A stretch of DNA of 64,000 nt from an uncultured Eggerthellaceae bacterium (GCA_934648845.1 CAKUFS010000005.1:34613-98612); one strand, 5' to 3'. Shown: positions 39,301 to 48,321, counted from the stretch's first letter. The notes: generated from the letters alone by a model not told the origin. Made by a program: numbers and translations.

Positions 39301-39467
39301 TAACCTTGCTAGCGGCCATGGCGTTCACTGCTGCTTCGCAATGCTTGCACAATCGCGCGCGCGTAGAACATGGCGCCTACGCAACGCATGCAACGGCAGC
39401 ACTTGGAAAACATCGCCGCAAGGCATCTGCAAGCAAGCGTCCGACAAAATGCCGTATGCACCGATAA
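36351..39467 (+). CDS. Sortase-anchored surface protein
   Basis: 1038 residues: Sec signal peptide (to about 35), then about 870 residues of beta-rich, repeated Ig-like modules (for example the repeated 'V.AGDTEVTVNIS' style segment starts), a Pro/Gly/Asp/Lys-rich stalk from about 885 to 965, and a sorting signal MPATGD at 969-974, a hydrophobic segment and a basic tail. Sortase would cut within the ATG-type motif and link it to the wall. The tail after the hydrophobic segment (about 40 residues) is longer than usual. No sortase gene is nearby. Ligand unknown. Promoter with operator and a strong terminator frame it as a single-gene unit. Confidence 0.85.
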   Translation: MRKAGNKILAAFVSVVLAAGLLPMMPAISLACESAREATDGIALQANAEEPSVTLVGEIHAGDTEVTVNISGNTVGKYLMIRAFSASTTTFRPSYVPYEDDTVIYNKANPATGQSTITLKTATVKDQQIVAFIYDYDDDINVRKLAASSPVSVTEAGSTEPSQPTEVKRSDLLNKSYVTLTTPNTAGEAAGKFLATDRTATAAITLHEAVPSATLSVIAWPRTLSFGSDYVDSDDINRFGKRLFTKYGVKSGDTVDVEFNDTVFSALGDPTAYAIIAYLQFADTTSEDAWPIVKPSARFDIVKDDGSGFEDYIFPDATIDEAELPVGATAMHISLTGDERLFQLARDTKNTTTGLQIHVSVVEYDASVTPDTYDYEETSQVRLFTMDAYEAFSGKEITLSEPLQEGKRVRALVYTTQYSGDLAPNPIPASYDYAANKPDDSVLVTKTAPPIVMNPTVEIPGALTAGDTSFNVTVANPPEGAIVLIKAYSADETIATQNGTFLASLSATAGTQQISLSGKTLSAGQRVVAFMLLAGELKAQSSPITVASETAESSVMILGPVDKDDKTVRVMINCDIPSDAHISLRQFDEADNTTWGSRNSIGSIDNPVRGENVVSISGLKRNYIVAFLATDYGNTIYAVSEPMAVTHDAVAPTASIKPADVMFTEGDLYLTLSWSADKYAKNASYDIYQYEGETFDAATAEIISTGRISTSLSNSGTFDVSLSGTLRAGCKVCAVVKADELSATSNSLVVGEKPAWAVETPSVSFGQSSIHVSDPSVSVKSLYGEGYEELGAEYFCVVSVYEITPDLVASGYTDEDLEGVPVVAHYKNDTRNDPTRGDLTMTFKDSVHLTEGNYLVIKLRLPDPIRQDKQSMWRDYVSEAIPIVADGTGKDDPKDPDVGPGKDDNDKPGQGDKPSEGNNPGKDDSNKGEGSVGTTPDTDDNNNGDNASNGNDGSSNAGKNADQESKQSMPATGDAGFVVLSILLTLLAAMAFTAASQCLHNRARVEHGAYATHATAALGKHRRKASASKRPTKCRMHR

Positions 39468-39506
39468 TTGAAATCCTTGTTTCAGCCGCGAGCATAAACA
39501 AACATG

Positions 39507-39545
39507 CAAGGGACGCAGTATTGATCGCTGCGTCCCTTGTTTTTC
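39507..39545 (+). terminator. Rho-independent terminator after the surface protein
   Basis: Perfect 12-bp stem (39507-39518 with 39528-39539), 9-base loop, then TTTTT. Confidence 0.92.
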
Positions 39546-39577
39546 TCATACAGCTTTTTTGTAAACGTCAAAAGACG

Positions 39578-39857
39578 CTAAAACATCTTTTGCCCCTCAA
39601 ACCAAGGAAGTCCCAGCTCTTTTCTAAGCGCTGCGACGCGCTCATCGTAATCTTTCGGCACAGGACGTCTTCTTTTTCCCAGTGCGCGCCGAATAGCATC
39701 GGCAGCCAAAGCCAAATCGGAAGGACTATCCAGCTGAATGCTTGTTATGCAAAGCGGGGTGTACCCCATGCTTATAAGCATGTTGCGTTTTTCGGAATCG
39801 CGATAGATGCCATATTTATGCGCATGGACCGCATCGCTATCGCGTTTGCCAGCAAAA
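39578..39857 (-). pseudogene. C-terminal remnant of a DUF559-like nuclease-fold protein
   Basis: Bases 39857-39782 read in frame without a start as AGKRDSDAVHAHKYGIYRD, continuing into the 67-residue frame from ATG 39781 (MLISMGYTPLCITSIQL, ending WFEGQKMF). The pattern YxDxxKRNxLISMGYTPLxIT with a downstream AIRRALGKRRR helix resembles the end of DUF559/Vsr-like endonuclease domains common in Actinobacteria. The N-terminal half is missing: it starts directly after the TAG of the Sel1 gene, in that same frame. Whether 39781 is ever used as a start is unknown. Confidence 0.5.
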
Positions 39858-39859
39858 AA

Positions 39860-40708
39860 CTACTGCCTGCGGACGCAGTGGTGCAACTCTTGCACAGCGA
39901 TGCGCGCCTTCTTTTGCCCTTCGATAACCTGATCAAGCTGGCGACCGTAATACGAAAGGCCGCTCTCGATGAGCCGATAATAACCAAGCTCTGCCTCGTT
40001 ATAGAGTCGAAGCGCCTTATCGGGATCGGGCTGCAAGAAGCCATCGATGCCGGTCATCAAATAATCGGCCAAGTGATGCGCCGCACGTGCCGCAAGGGGC
40101 GACTCGCCTGCCGCATGATATGCCCGGGAATACATGTTCCACGCTGTTCGCTGACTCTTGGGGACACCCTTGCCGCTTGCATATAAGTCACCCAGCTTCC
40201 AATAACCCTCGGGGTTGTCGGTCAGCATGGCCGCACGCGCAAAGCATTCGTACGCACGCAAGTAATCGGGTGCCATTCCACGCCCGTAGTAATAAAGGTA
40301 GCCCAAATTGACGGAACTTTGATCATCGCCACGATCAGCGCCCAGCTCATACAGCTCGCGCGCAGTCTCATAATCCTCTTCGGTTCCCGCGTTGTCGGTA
40401 TCGTGATACATGTTCGCAAGATTGCAGCACGACCCCGCATCACCGCAAGCAACCGCATGTTCATAAGCGCGTTTAAGCAAACGACGGAAGGCATCGTTGC
40501 TGCTTGCTTGCGCAACAACCTCCAAATGATTGTTGATTATGTCCAGCATCCACTCAAAATCATCGGTTGCCGCCGCGCCGCAAATTGCGGAAATCACATA
40601 GAACGATTCTTCGTCGAGAGAGTTGCACAACGGAGAATCTGCATACTCCGAATCACTCAACGCCATCCAGTCGGCATATTCTTTATCGGTAAGTTTCTTG
40701 CATTCCAT
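39860..40708 (-). CDS. Sel1-like repeat protein
   Basis: 282 residues. An acidic N-terminus is followed by Sel1 repeats from about residue 85 (ANMYHDTDNAGTEEDYETARELYELGADRGD, then VNLGYLYYYGRGMAPDYLRAYE, LGDLYASGKGVPKSQRTA), each a pair of helices forming a scaffold for protein contacts. No signal peptide is seen. ATG 40708 has AGGAAAGGGG upstream; the frame open to 40825 has no support. Ends with TAG, after which the reading frame stays open and coding-like (see the remnant at 39578). Partner unknown. Confidence 0.85.
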   Translation of the reverse strand: MECKKLTDKEYADWMALSDSEYADSPLCNSLDEESFYVISAICGAAATDDFEWMLDIINNHLEVVAQASSNDAFRRLLKRAYEHAVACGDAGSCCNLANMYHDTDNAGTEEDYETARELYELGADRGDDQSSVNLGYLYYYGRGMAPDYLRAYECFARAAMLTDNPEGYWKLGDLYASGKGVPKSQRTAWNMYSRAYHAAGESPLAARAAHHLADYLMTGIDGFLQPDPDKALRLYNEAELGYYRLIESGLSYYGRQLDQVIEGQKKARIAVQELHHCVRRQ

Positions 40709-41128
40709 AGCGTGCCCCTTTCCTGTTTGCGGCATGGACTTTTGCGCCCCGGCGCATACGCAAAACACCTTTTCACAACAGGATACTCCCTTGCAAAGCA
40801 ATTGCGTGGGCAAAACAACGGACATGCTGAAATTTAACCGCGAACCAGAACCGAACCGGGGTCAGAGCCCAGGGCAAACTCAGCGGCAAGCCACCGCCAA
40901 ATCGCCGTCAAATCGCTGCCGGATCAGCGTCCATCCGCTAGCCCGCAAACCTTTACACCATAGCGTAACAAGCGCTGCCGAAAATGTTTCAACCTGGTAA
41001 AAACTGCCTCAAAAGCCCTGAATATCAGGAAATCACCCAACAACATGTGTTGACATCTCCCAGCAAAGGACTAGAGTTTGTCGCCGAAAAAAACGCTACT
41101 ACTCAGAATGTAAGGAGATGTTGAACAA
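40709..41128 (+). promoter_or_regulatory. Intergenic region with promoter for the cstA-like gene
   Basis: TTGACA at 41050-41055 and TAGAGT at 41072-41077 are 16 bases apart, a sound sigma-70-type promoter 50 bases before the start codon. The rest (40709-41049) shows no supported gene. Confidence 0.55.
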
Positions 41129-42997
41129 ATGAATAGCGTTGTAGTCGTCTTGGTGTGCGCCGCTATCCTGCTTGTGGGATACGTTGCATACGGACGTTGG
41201 GTCGCGAACAAATGGGGAATCGACAAAGATGCCTTGACCCCGGCAGTTCGCATGGAAAATGGGAAGGATTTCTCGCCTTCTTCGTGCTTCTCGGTGTTTG
41301 CTCACCAATTTTCGTCAATCTGCGGTGCAGGCCCCGTGACGGGTACCATCGTGGCAATGATGTTCGGTTGGCTTCCTGTTGTGCTGTGGGTTCTTGTTGG
41401 CGGCATTTTCTTCGGCGCGGTGCATGACTTCGGCGCACTGTATGCCTCGATCAAGAACAACGGAAAATCCCTTGGACAGCTCATTGAGAAGTACATTGGT
41501 AGAACGGGCCGCCGCTTGTTCCTGCTGTTCTGTTGGCTGTTTTGCATCATCGTTATTGCCGCGTTCACCTCTATGGTTGCCGGAACGTTCACGGCAGTGA
41601 TGACCGACGGCGCGCTTGATACTGCAAAGTCATATGCAGGAGGTGCGGCTGGCAGCATCTCTATCGTGCTGACCGTGGCGGCCGTGCTGTTCGGCTGGGC
41701 CAACCGCAAGTTCGGCCTTACCGGCGTGAAGCAGTACGTACTCGCTTTCGTGCTGATTGCCATCTCGTTCGCAATCGGCTGTGCTGTGCCTATCTACCTT
41801 GATCAGAATGCCTGGTTCGCCATCATCATGGTGTACCTGTTCCTGGCAAGCACGCTTCCTATCCAAGCGCTTAAGCAGCCGCGCGACTTCTTGACCGTTA
41901 TCTTGATGTTCATCATGATTGCCTGCGCCTTTGTTGGCATCTTCGTTTTGGGCGCCAACGGCCAAGCAACCATAACTGCACCGATGCTTGTTGATTCCGC
42001 AACCATGGATGCGCTAGCCGCAAAGGGAAATTATCTGTTCCCCGTGCTGTTCGTATCCGTTGCATGCGGCGCGCTTTCCGGCTTCCACAGCTTGGTATCC
42101 TCGAACACATCTTCTAAGCAGCTTTCCAACGAATCGCACGCACGTCCCGTTGGATACGGCGCCATGATTCTGGAATCGTTCGTTGCCATTCTTGCCATTG
42201 TGTTCGCAGGCGTTATGTACAGCGACATGAACACTGCAGGCACGGGCGCGCTGAATAACGGCGCAGCATCAACCCCGTTCCAGATTTTCGCGGCAGGCAT
42301 TGCGCGCGGCATGACGCTCATGGGATTCGACCAGACCTTCGCCACCGTCTTCATGACCATGTGCGTTGCCGGTCTGGCTCTGACCTCGCTTGATGCCGTT
42401 GCCCGCATTGCCCGTACCTCATTCCAGGAGCTGCTCTACAACACGAACGACGCCCTGGCAAGCACGCAGGAAGTCCAAACGGGCGCGCGCAAGATCTTCA
42501 CGAACACGTACGTAGCAGCCGTGCTCACCTTGGTTTTGGGCCTGGCGCTGGCATTCGGCGGCTACCTGAACATCTGGCCGCTGTTTGGCGCTTCCAACCA
42601 GCTACTGGGCGGCATGACCATGATCACCCTGGCGGTATTCTGCAAATGCACCGGCCGCAAGGGCTGGATGCTGTACGTGCCCGTTGCGTTCCTGCTGGTC
42701 TGCACGTTTACGTCGCTGGCCATGAGCATTGCGGGTTGCGTGACCGCGCTTTCCGCCGGCGTTACGTTCACCGTTTTGGCCACGAAGGGCCTGCAGCTTG
42801 TGTTCGCTATCCTGATTGTGATTTTGGGCATTATCGTTGCATACAACTGCCTGAAAGAGCTGTTCACGAAGAAGGCTGGTTCTATCCCCGATGAGGAACC
42901 CGAGTGGACCGAGCTCGGACGCGAAAACGTTGTGAAGGCGGCGGAGAACAATTCGCAAACCGCTGGCCCCACCACTCCCGCAACAACAGCGGAGTAA
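41129..42997 (+). CDS. CstA-type carbon starvation transporter
   Basis: 622-residue inner-membrane protein with about 16 helices and the family hallmarks FAHQFSSICGAGPVTG near residue 60, and GAVHDFGALYASIKNNGKSLG. CstA/BtsT proteins take up pyruvate and perhaps peptides with protons. TAAGGAGA precedes the ATG. Three signalling genes follow (7TM sensor, kinase, regulator), matching the habit of these transporters to be controlled by a nearby or dedicated two-component system. A strong terminator separates it from them. Confidence 0.93.
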   Translation: MNSVVVVLVCAAILLVGYVAYGRWVANKWGIDKDALTPAVRMENGKDFSPSSCFSVFAHQFSSICGAGPVTGTIVAMMFGWLPVVLWVLVGGIFFGAVHDFGALYASIKNNGKSLGQLIEKYIGRTGRRLFLLFCWLFCIIVIAAFTSMVAGTFTAVMTDGALDTAKSYAGGAAGSISIVLTVAAVLFGWANRKFGLTGVKQYVLAFVLIAISFAIGCAVPIYLDQNAWFAIIMVYLFLASTLPIQALKQPRDFLTVILMFIMIACAFVGIFVLGANGQATITAPMLVDSATMDALAAKGNYLFPVLFVSVACGALSGFHSLVSSNTSSKQLSNESHARPVGYGAMILESFVAILAIVFAGVMYSDMNTAGTGALNNGAASTPFQIFAAGIARGMTLMGFDQTFATVFMTMCVAGLALTSLDAVARIARTSFQELLYNTNDALASTQEVQTGARKIFTNTYVAAVLTLVLGLALAFGGYLNIWPLFGASNQLLGGMTMITLAVFCKCTGRKGWMLYVPVAFLLVCTFTSLAMSIAGCVTALSAGVTFTVLATKGLQLVFAILIVILGIIVAYNCLKELFTKKAGSIPDEEPEWTELGRENVVKAAENNSQTAGPTTPATTAE

Positions 42998-43059
42998 GCA
43001 AAACCCAGCGAGCAAGCTCAACAAGCACCGTTGAGCGAAACGCTGTTGATTGAAACAGA

Positions 43060-43090
43060 AGCCCGAGGCATCCACGCCTCGGGCTTTTTC
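43060..43090 (+). terminator. Rho-independent terminator after the cstA-like gene
   Basis: Perfect 10-bp stem (43060-43069 with 43076-43085), 6-base loop, then five T. Confidence 0.92.
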
Positions 43091-43223
43091 TTTCTTCAGT
43101 CCCGGGCAACTTTTCTCCCCGTTTATCCCCACCTCATGCGGCTGTTCACGATATACTGAAACAGAAGGAAAAGCCGGCGGGCAGGCAACTCCACGCCTCC
43201 CACAGCACAGAACGGATTCCAAC

Positions 43224-44984
43224 GTGAAAAGGCAACCTGCAGACCAATCCGCCCTAAAGCGGACGCGCATCGTATGCGCCAGCTTGGCCTGCGTTCTTGC
43301 GGCAATTCTTGTAATCGCCGAGCTTCTTCCCGGAATGGCGCTGCTCCCCGATGGCTATATTGGCACAGGCCCTTCGAACACATCGGGTCTGATGATTCTT
43401 TCGGGTGCTGCGGTCACTGCATGGTGTTTCAGCGTCTATTTGCGCTGTTCAGACGCCATAATCAAGCGAAACATCACCCTTATATCTGCCTTGCTCTTGT
43501 TTTGGCTGCTTGTTGTTCTGGTACGCTACCCCGTTGAGCACGATCGCATCTCTGCCGTGCTGTGGTACATGTACTATATTCCCATGCAGTTTATTCCTGC
43601 GCTCATCATGGCAAGCGCGTGCCGCGCGGCAGCCATTGACGGAAAGCCCCTTTGCCGCAATCTGCTGATTGCCGCCTTCGTCTTGGATGCAGCGATTGTG
43701 TTGGTGATACTTACCAACAACTTCCACCATTTCGCGTTCGCGTTTGACTTCGCCGACCCCCACTGGAGCGGGCATTACACGTACAACTGGGCTTATTGGG
43801 TAGCCATTGTGTTGCAAGTTGCGCAATACATATGCTTTTTCGCAGTGGCTGTTCCCGCCGCGCGCCGCCAGTTACACAGCGCCTTCGCGCCGCTCTTAGT
43901 CATTGTCGGCATTGGGGGTGCTTACACCGCGCTCTACGTGCTCAGAAATACCGCGCTTTTTTCCACCAACATTGCCCTAGTCTGCACAACGTTGATTGTA
44001 GTTTCTCTTGAATTGTCGCTTGACCTGGGAATATTCCCTTCGTATAGACGTTACGAGTACTTCTTCACCAAGCTACCGTTCGATTTGAAAATTCTGTCTC
44101 TTGATCGCGATGTGGTGATGCAAACTAACTGCGCGCTTCCTTTGAAGCCCGAAGTCAAACAGGCGCTCAAAACAATTGCCGTCCCCCACGCGGGCACGGC
44201 GCTGTACCGCACCTCACGTGTGCCTTCAACCGTCTACAAGCTCTACGCCATCACGGGTGGCTGCGCCCTTCTGGCCGAGGACACTTCGGCCATTGATAAG
44301 CGGCGCGAAGAACTGTACCAGCAGCAAGAAACACTCAGACGCACGAACGCGATACTCGCGCACGACCACGAAGTGAAACGCAACTTATACCGACAAACAA
44401 GCAGCCGCGAGCTCTTCGAGGAAATCGAGCGGTCGCTTTCAAGCAAAACGCGACGCATCAAAGAGCTACTGGACAACCTTCCCCGGGAAAACGACACGGC
44501 TTCGCGTGAGGCGCGCCGCGAGAGCCTGATGGAAGTGAAACTGCTGGTAGCTTACTGCAAGCGCAAAGGCGGTCTGATTCTTGCCGAGAAAAGCGACCCC
44601 GATTTCAACCGCGAGCGCCTGGAGCTGGTTTTCAACGAAACAGCGTCTGACCTGCGCTCTCTCAATATCGATTGTGCCGCCCTTGTTGAAACGGCGCAAG
44701 TTCTTCCTGCCACAACGGTAAGCGTCCTGTACGATTGCCTGTACGATTTCGCGGCAGCGGCATTCGCGGCGCAATCCCCCATCCTCATGCTCTTCGTGCG
44801 CGACGCCGGGCCTGGCAAGGTGGAGATGCGTGCCGCCCTTGAGGCGGATCGCGCCTTAAACGCCCATTTCGAAGAAGCGCTCAAAGAGCTTCACGACACC
44901 CTAACCGCACGTGGCGATGAGTTCTCGCTTTCCATTTCGAAAGCAAGCGCATCACTTGACCTGATAGTCGGACAGGAGGCCTAA
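43224..44984 (+). CDS. 7TM sensor-like membrane protein without kinase catalytic motifs
   Basis: About 586 residues from the GTG at 43224 (weak ribosome site; frame open from 43050, but that start lies in the terminator). Residues 15-265 have seven to eight helices and the LTNNFHH pattern of histidine-kinase N-terminal 7TM domains. A coiled coil (about 375-450) and a C-terminal domain follow that looks like a decayed phosphotransfer/ATPase region: no H-box and no N- or G-box motifs are seen. It is followed 5 bases on by a true kinase gene, so it may be a sensing partner that forms a heteromeric receptor with it. Confidence 0.75.
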   Translation: MKRQPADQSALKRTRIVCASLACVLAAILVIAELLPGMALLPDGYIGTGPSNTSGLMILSGAAVTAWCFSVYLRCSDAIIKRNITLISALLLFWLLVVLVRYPVEHDRISAVLWYMYYIPMQFIPALIMASACRAAAIDGKPLCRNLLIAAFVLDAAIVLVILTNNFHHFAFAFDFADPHWSGHYTYNWAYWVAIVLQVAQYICFFAVAVPAARRQLHSAFAPLLVIVGIGGAYTALYVLRNTALFSTNIALVCTTLIVVSLELSLDLGIFPSYRRYEYFFTKLPFDLKILSLDRDVVMQTNCALPLKPEVKQALKTIAVPHAGTALYRTSRVPSTVYKLYAITGGCALLAEDTSAIDKRREELYQQQETLRRTNAILAHDHEVKRNLYRQTSSRELFEEIERSLSSKTRRIKELLDNLPRENDTASREARRESLMEVKLLVAYCKRKGGLILAEKSDPDFNRERLELVFNETASDLRSLNIDCAALVETAQVLPATTVSVLYDCLYDFAAAAFAAQSPILMLFVRDAGPGKVEMRAALEADRALNAHFEEALKELHDTLTARGDEFSLSISKASASLDLIVGQEA

Positions 44985-44989
44985 CGTCT

Positions 44990-46534
44990 ATGAGCTTCCT
45001 ATTCGGCGCGAAACTCCCCACCGCAATTCTGCTTGTCATCATATTTTTCCTGCTCTGCGCGGGGCAGGCGCTCCATACGTTGCTGGTCATGTGCCGTCGC
45101 GATACCCGCGGAGCCTGGGTTCGCGCGTGTTACGAACTGCTGCTGTTCTTCCACCTGGTCATGGGAGCGGCAACGTCGAATTCCCTTCACGCCGGCTATG
45201 GCATTGCAATCCTGCGCTTGAAAACGATAACGATTCCCATTGAAATGTTGCTCTGGGTAAACATAGCGGGCGCCCTGATTGCCGCCTACTCATTTGTCAA
45301 AGAAAAAAATCAGGGCAGAAAATGCTGCCGCGTTATCGAGTGCATTTTACTGGTGCTTTGCACGCCACCCCTTACCGCACAGCTTGGCGAGGCAAGCGTG
45401 TACCTGCTTATCGCCGATGCGTGCTATATGTTCTTCCGCGTGACCAGCGGACTTGCAGCAGATAAGCAGGGATTCTCGCAAACTGTCACGAATCTTTCGG
45501 TAGTGAGTGCCGTTAACACCCTGCCCGAAGGCGTCATCTGCGCGGGTGACGACGGCCGCATCCTTTTCATGAACGATACCATGCGCTCGTGCCTGACCTC
45601 TCTGGGATTCGCAACGGATCTTACCGAAACGCGCACCATGTGGAACGACTTGGAAGAAATTGCCAACAAAGGAGAAACACCCCTTGATGCACTGCTTCCC
45701 GAAGGTATCCGCTTACAAATTTCTCCTGATGAGACGCGTCTTTTTGTACGCGACCGCGTGATTTTGGGCAAGAAAGAATACCGGCGCATGGTGGCTCTTG
45801 ACGTAACCGAGCAAGAAGCGCTTAACGCCCAGCTTGCCTACACGAACCATTTGCTTGAAACGTCAAATGCCGAGCTCACGAAATCCATTTCCAACGTTGC
45901 CCAGGTGGCGCACAACGAAGCAATCCTGCACATGAAAGCACGCGTGCACGACGCCATTGGGCAGCGCTTGTCCATTTTGCACCGCTACCTGGAAGACGAC
46001 GACCTTGATGAAAAACACTTGGCGCAGATAACTGAACTCTTGAGTCACATCATCGACGATTTGACCGAGCCCGAAGAAACTCCCACCGTCAATGAAAGCG
46101 TGGCGCACCTTTCTTCCGTGGAATCGGCCTTCTCCCTGATTGGCATCACGCTTGAAACGCAAGGAATGCTCCCCGAAAACCCCTTGGTGGCCAGCGCTTT
46201 CGTAAAAATCATCCGCGAAGCCGCCACGAACGCCGCCAAACACGGGCGTGCGAAACGCGTCATTGTGCGATTCTTGGAAAAAGACGGGCAAGCGGTGCTC
46301 ACTGTTGAAAACGATGGAGCACACGGTCGCAAAGACATGCGCGAAGGCAGCGGCTTCCCCTTGATGCGCGCCGCCATGGGAGAAATTCAGGGAACGCTGC
46401 GCGTTGTCTCGGTTAAACCGTTCATCATTGAAGCAAGCGCACCGCTCGGTGCAAATCGCTCACTTCCCGCGCAATCAGGTATCATAGAGAGCGCACATCA
46501 CAAGCACGAAGAAGGAGCACGGCGCTATGATTAG
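44990..46534 (+). CDS. Membrane sensor histidine kinase (NarL-type system)
   Basis: 514 residues. Four to six helices in the first 150 residues, a PAS-like domain at about 165-280 (LPEGVICAGDDGRILFMN), then a HisKA_3-type helix with phosphate-accepting H320 in ARVHDAIGQRL, and a HATPase_c domain with N-box REAATNAAKHG and G-rich GSGFPLM. ATG has AGGAGG upstream, and the gene overlaps the response regulator by 8 bases. It presumably phosphorylates that regulator. Confidence 0.9.
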   Translation: MSFLFGAKLPTAILLVIIFFLLCAGQALHTLLVMCRRDTRGAWVRACYELLLFFHLVMGAATSNSLHAGYGIAILRLKTITIPIEMLLWVNIAGALIAAYSFVKEKNQGRKCCRVIECILLVLCTPPLTAQLGEASVYLLIADACYMFFRVTSGLAADKQGFSQTVTNLSVVSAVNTLPEGVICAGDDGRILFMNDTMRSCLTSLGFATDLTETRTMWNDLEEIANKGETPLDALLPEGIRLQISPDETRLFVRDRVILGKKEYRRMVALDVTEQEALNAQLAYTNHLLETSNAELTKSISNVAQVAHNEAILHMKARVHDAIGQRLSILHRYLEDDDLDEKHLAQITELLSHIIDDLTEPEETPTVNESVAHLSSVESAFSLIGITLETQGMLPENPLVASAFVKIIREAATNAAKHGRAKRVIVRFLEKDGQAVLTVENDGAHGRKDMREGSGFPLMRAAMGEIQGTLRVVSVKPFIIEASAPLGANRSLPAQSGIIESAHHKHEEGARRYD

Positions 46535-47147
46535 AATCGTTATCGTAGAAGACCAAATGATGCTGCGTGATTCCCTGGCAACCACCATCTCCTTGCAAAA
46601 AGACATGCAGGTGGCTGCCACTTTAGGAGACGCCGAAGACGCGCTGGCAGCTGTGGAAAAGCATAACGCGAACTGCGTCCTTCTTGATGTGTGCACCGAA
46701 AACGATTCAAGCGGCATTGTCGCAGCTAAACGCATCAAAGAAGCGCTGCCCGACGTGCGCGTCATCATCATGACGGGCATGCCGGAAATCACGTTCATCG
46801 AGCAGGCGCGCCAAGCGGGCGCGGACAGCTTCGTGTATAAAAACGTGGGAACAGGCGAACTTTTGAGCATCATCCGCTCCACCATGGAAGGTTATTGCAC
46901 GTTCCCGCGCGCGCAGGAAAGCGTTTTCTCCGATGCCGCCGCACTCACCGATGTTGAAGTTGAGATTCTGCGCATGGTATGCGAGACAAAAACCCGCAAA
47001 GAGATATCAGATGCGCTATTCCTTTCGGAAGGCACCGTAAAGCGACACATCTCTGAAATTCTGGCAAAAACCGGTTACGATAACATTTTGCGCCTGGCGG
47101 TGCACGCTGTTTCCAGCGGGCTTATTGTTCCAAAAATGCACTCGTAA
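46527..47147 (+). CDS. NarL/FixJ-type response regulator
   Basis: 206 residues. Receiver domain with phosphate-accepting D54 (LLDVCTEN), T at MTGMPE and K at VYKNVG, and a LuxR-type helix-turn-helix at 140-200 (LTDVEVEILRMVCETKTRKEISDALF). AAGGAG precedes the ATG, which overlaps the kinase stop. With the kinase and the 7TM protein it likely controls the adjacent cstA-like gene; the CstA promoter region should hold its site. Confidence 0.93.
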   Translation: MIRIVIVEDQMMLRDSLATTISLQKDMQVAATLGDAEDALAAVEKHNANCVLLDVCTENDSSGIVAAKRIKEALPDVRVIIMTGMPEITFIEQARQAGADSFVYKNVGTGELLSIIRSTMEGYCTFPRAQESVFSDAAALTDVEVEILRMVCETKTRKEISDALFLSEGTVKRHISEILAKTGYDNILRLAVHAVSSGLIVPKMHS

Positions 47148-47513
47148 GGGTTTTGCGATTCGCAGACGGGCGGAATTACCCTTAACCGCCTGGACTAAAA
47201 CGGCATGTTCAGTTTCTGGCTTGTGGGCGATTAGCAGCGTTGTTGCGCCGCAAACAACTCATTGCTGCTTCCCGTTCGCAAACGCGCACAACGTTATTGC
47301 TATCCCCGTAGCTTCATCGCTTCGCTGTTCGCTTCGCCTTTTTGCGTTACATTTTTGGCCCATTTTGTCCCGTTTTTCTTCTCTTTTCCCTATAAATGAG
47401 ACATGAGGTGCATATCGCGGCCTCAGATGAGACCTTAGGGTCATTCCCTTTTCCGTTCAACGGGCGCATCATACTCCGTGAAAGCGGGTAGCAACAATGG
47501 GAAGGAGACTCCT
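47148..47513. other. Gene-free region after the response regulator
   Basis: Pyrimidine-rich with several T runs near 47340-47395 and a TATAAA-like word just after. No clear hairpin terminator, dyad or coding frame. Confidence 0.3.
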
Positions 47514-48251
47514 ATGGGACTTTTTGGAAAGATATTCGAGAAGAAGAACTGCGATATTTGCGGCGCAGAAATCGGCTTGCTAGGAAACAGGAAGCTTGAA
47601 GACGGAAACCTGTGCAAGGAGTGCGCGGCAAAGCTTTCTCCTTTCTTCAGCGATCGCAGACGCAGCACCGTTGAGCAGATTCGCGAGCAGCTCGATTACC
47701 GCGAAGCCAATAAAGAGCGCGTGGCAGCATTCAATGCAACGCGCACGCTGGGCGGCAACACCAAGGTAATCATCGACGAGGACGCAGGCTGCTTCATTGT
47801 CACGCGCACATCACGCTGGCGCGACGCGAACCCCGACGTGATCAACTTCTCCCAAATCACCGGCTGCGACACGGAAGTACGCGAAACCCGCACCGAAATC
47901 ATGCGTGAAAACTCCGAAGGCGAAGAGGAAAGCTACGATCCGCCGCGCTACGACATTGATTACGACATGTATGTCACCATTTACGTGAACTCCCCTTACT
48001 TCGACGAAATTACGTTCAAGGTGAATGACTACCAGATTGAAGAGCGCTACTCCCTTGAATTCCGCGAAGCAGAGCGCCAGGCAAACGAAATTCGCGATCT
48101 GCTTACGGGCGTGCGCGAGCGCGTTCGCGAAGAAGCTGTTGCAGCAACGGCACCCAAGCAAGCGGTGACCTGCCCCTTCTGCGGCGCCTCCACCACGCCC
48201 GATGGCAGCGGTCGTTGCGAGTTCTGCGGCGGAGCGCTGGGGGCAAACTAG
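47514..48251 (+). CDS. DUF4428 domain protein with two zinc-ribbon ends
   Basis: 245 residues from ATG 47514, which has AAGGAG upstream. An N-terminal zinc ribbon (CDICG then CKECA) is the DUF4428 signature and is followed by FxxRRRSTVEQIR. The middle 100 residues are a beta-rich domain (YDMYVTIYV). The C-terminus has a second zinc ribbon CPFCG/CEFCG. No membrane segment. DUF4428 proteins have no established function; they often occur near membrane stress and PH-like domain proteins. Probably cotranscribed with the lipoprotein gene that follows. Confidence 0.8.
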   Translation: MGLFGKIFEKKNCDICGAEIGLLGNRKLEDGNLCKECAAKLSPFFSDRRRSTVEQIREQLDYREANKERVAAFNATRTLGGNTKVIIDEDAGCFIVTRTSRWRDANPDVINFSQITGCDTEVRETRTEIMRENSEGEEESYDPPRYDIDYDMYVTIYVNSPYFDEITFKVNDYQIEERYSLEFREAERQANEIRDLLTGVRERVREEAVAATAPKQAVTCPFCGASTTPDGSGRCEFCGGALGAN

Positions 48252-48321
48252 GTTAATCTCATTCGCGGTAATTGGCTGACGCGTAAAGAAGTATCGGATC
48301 CAAGGAAAGGAAGTGCAAACC

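Noticed and set aside
39860..39862. UAG as a pyrrolysine codon
   Set aside because: No pyl genes in the window, and the following sequence fits a decayed nuclease-domain gene better. Kept only as a thing to check.
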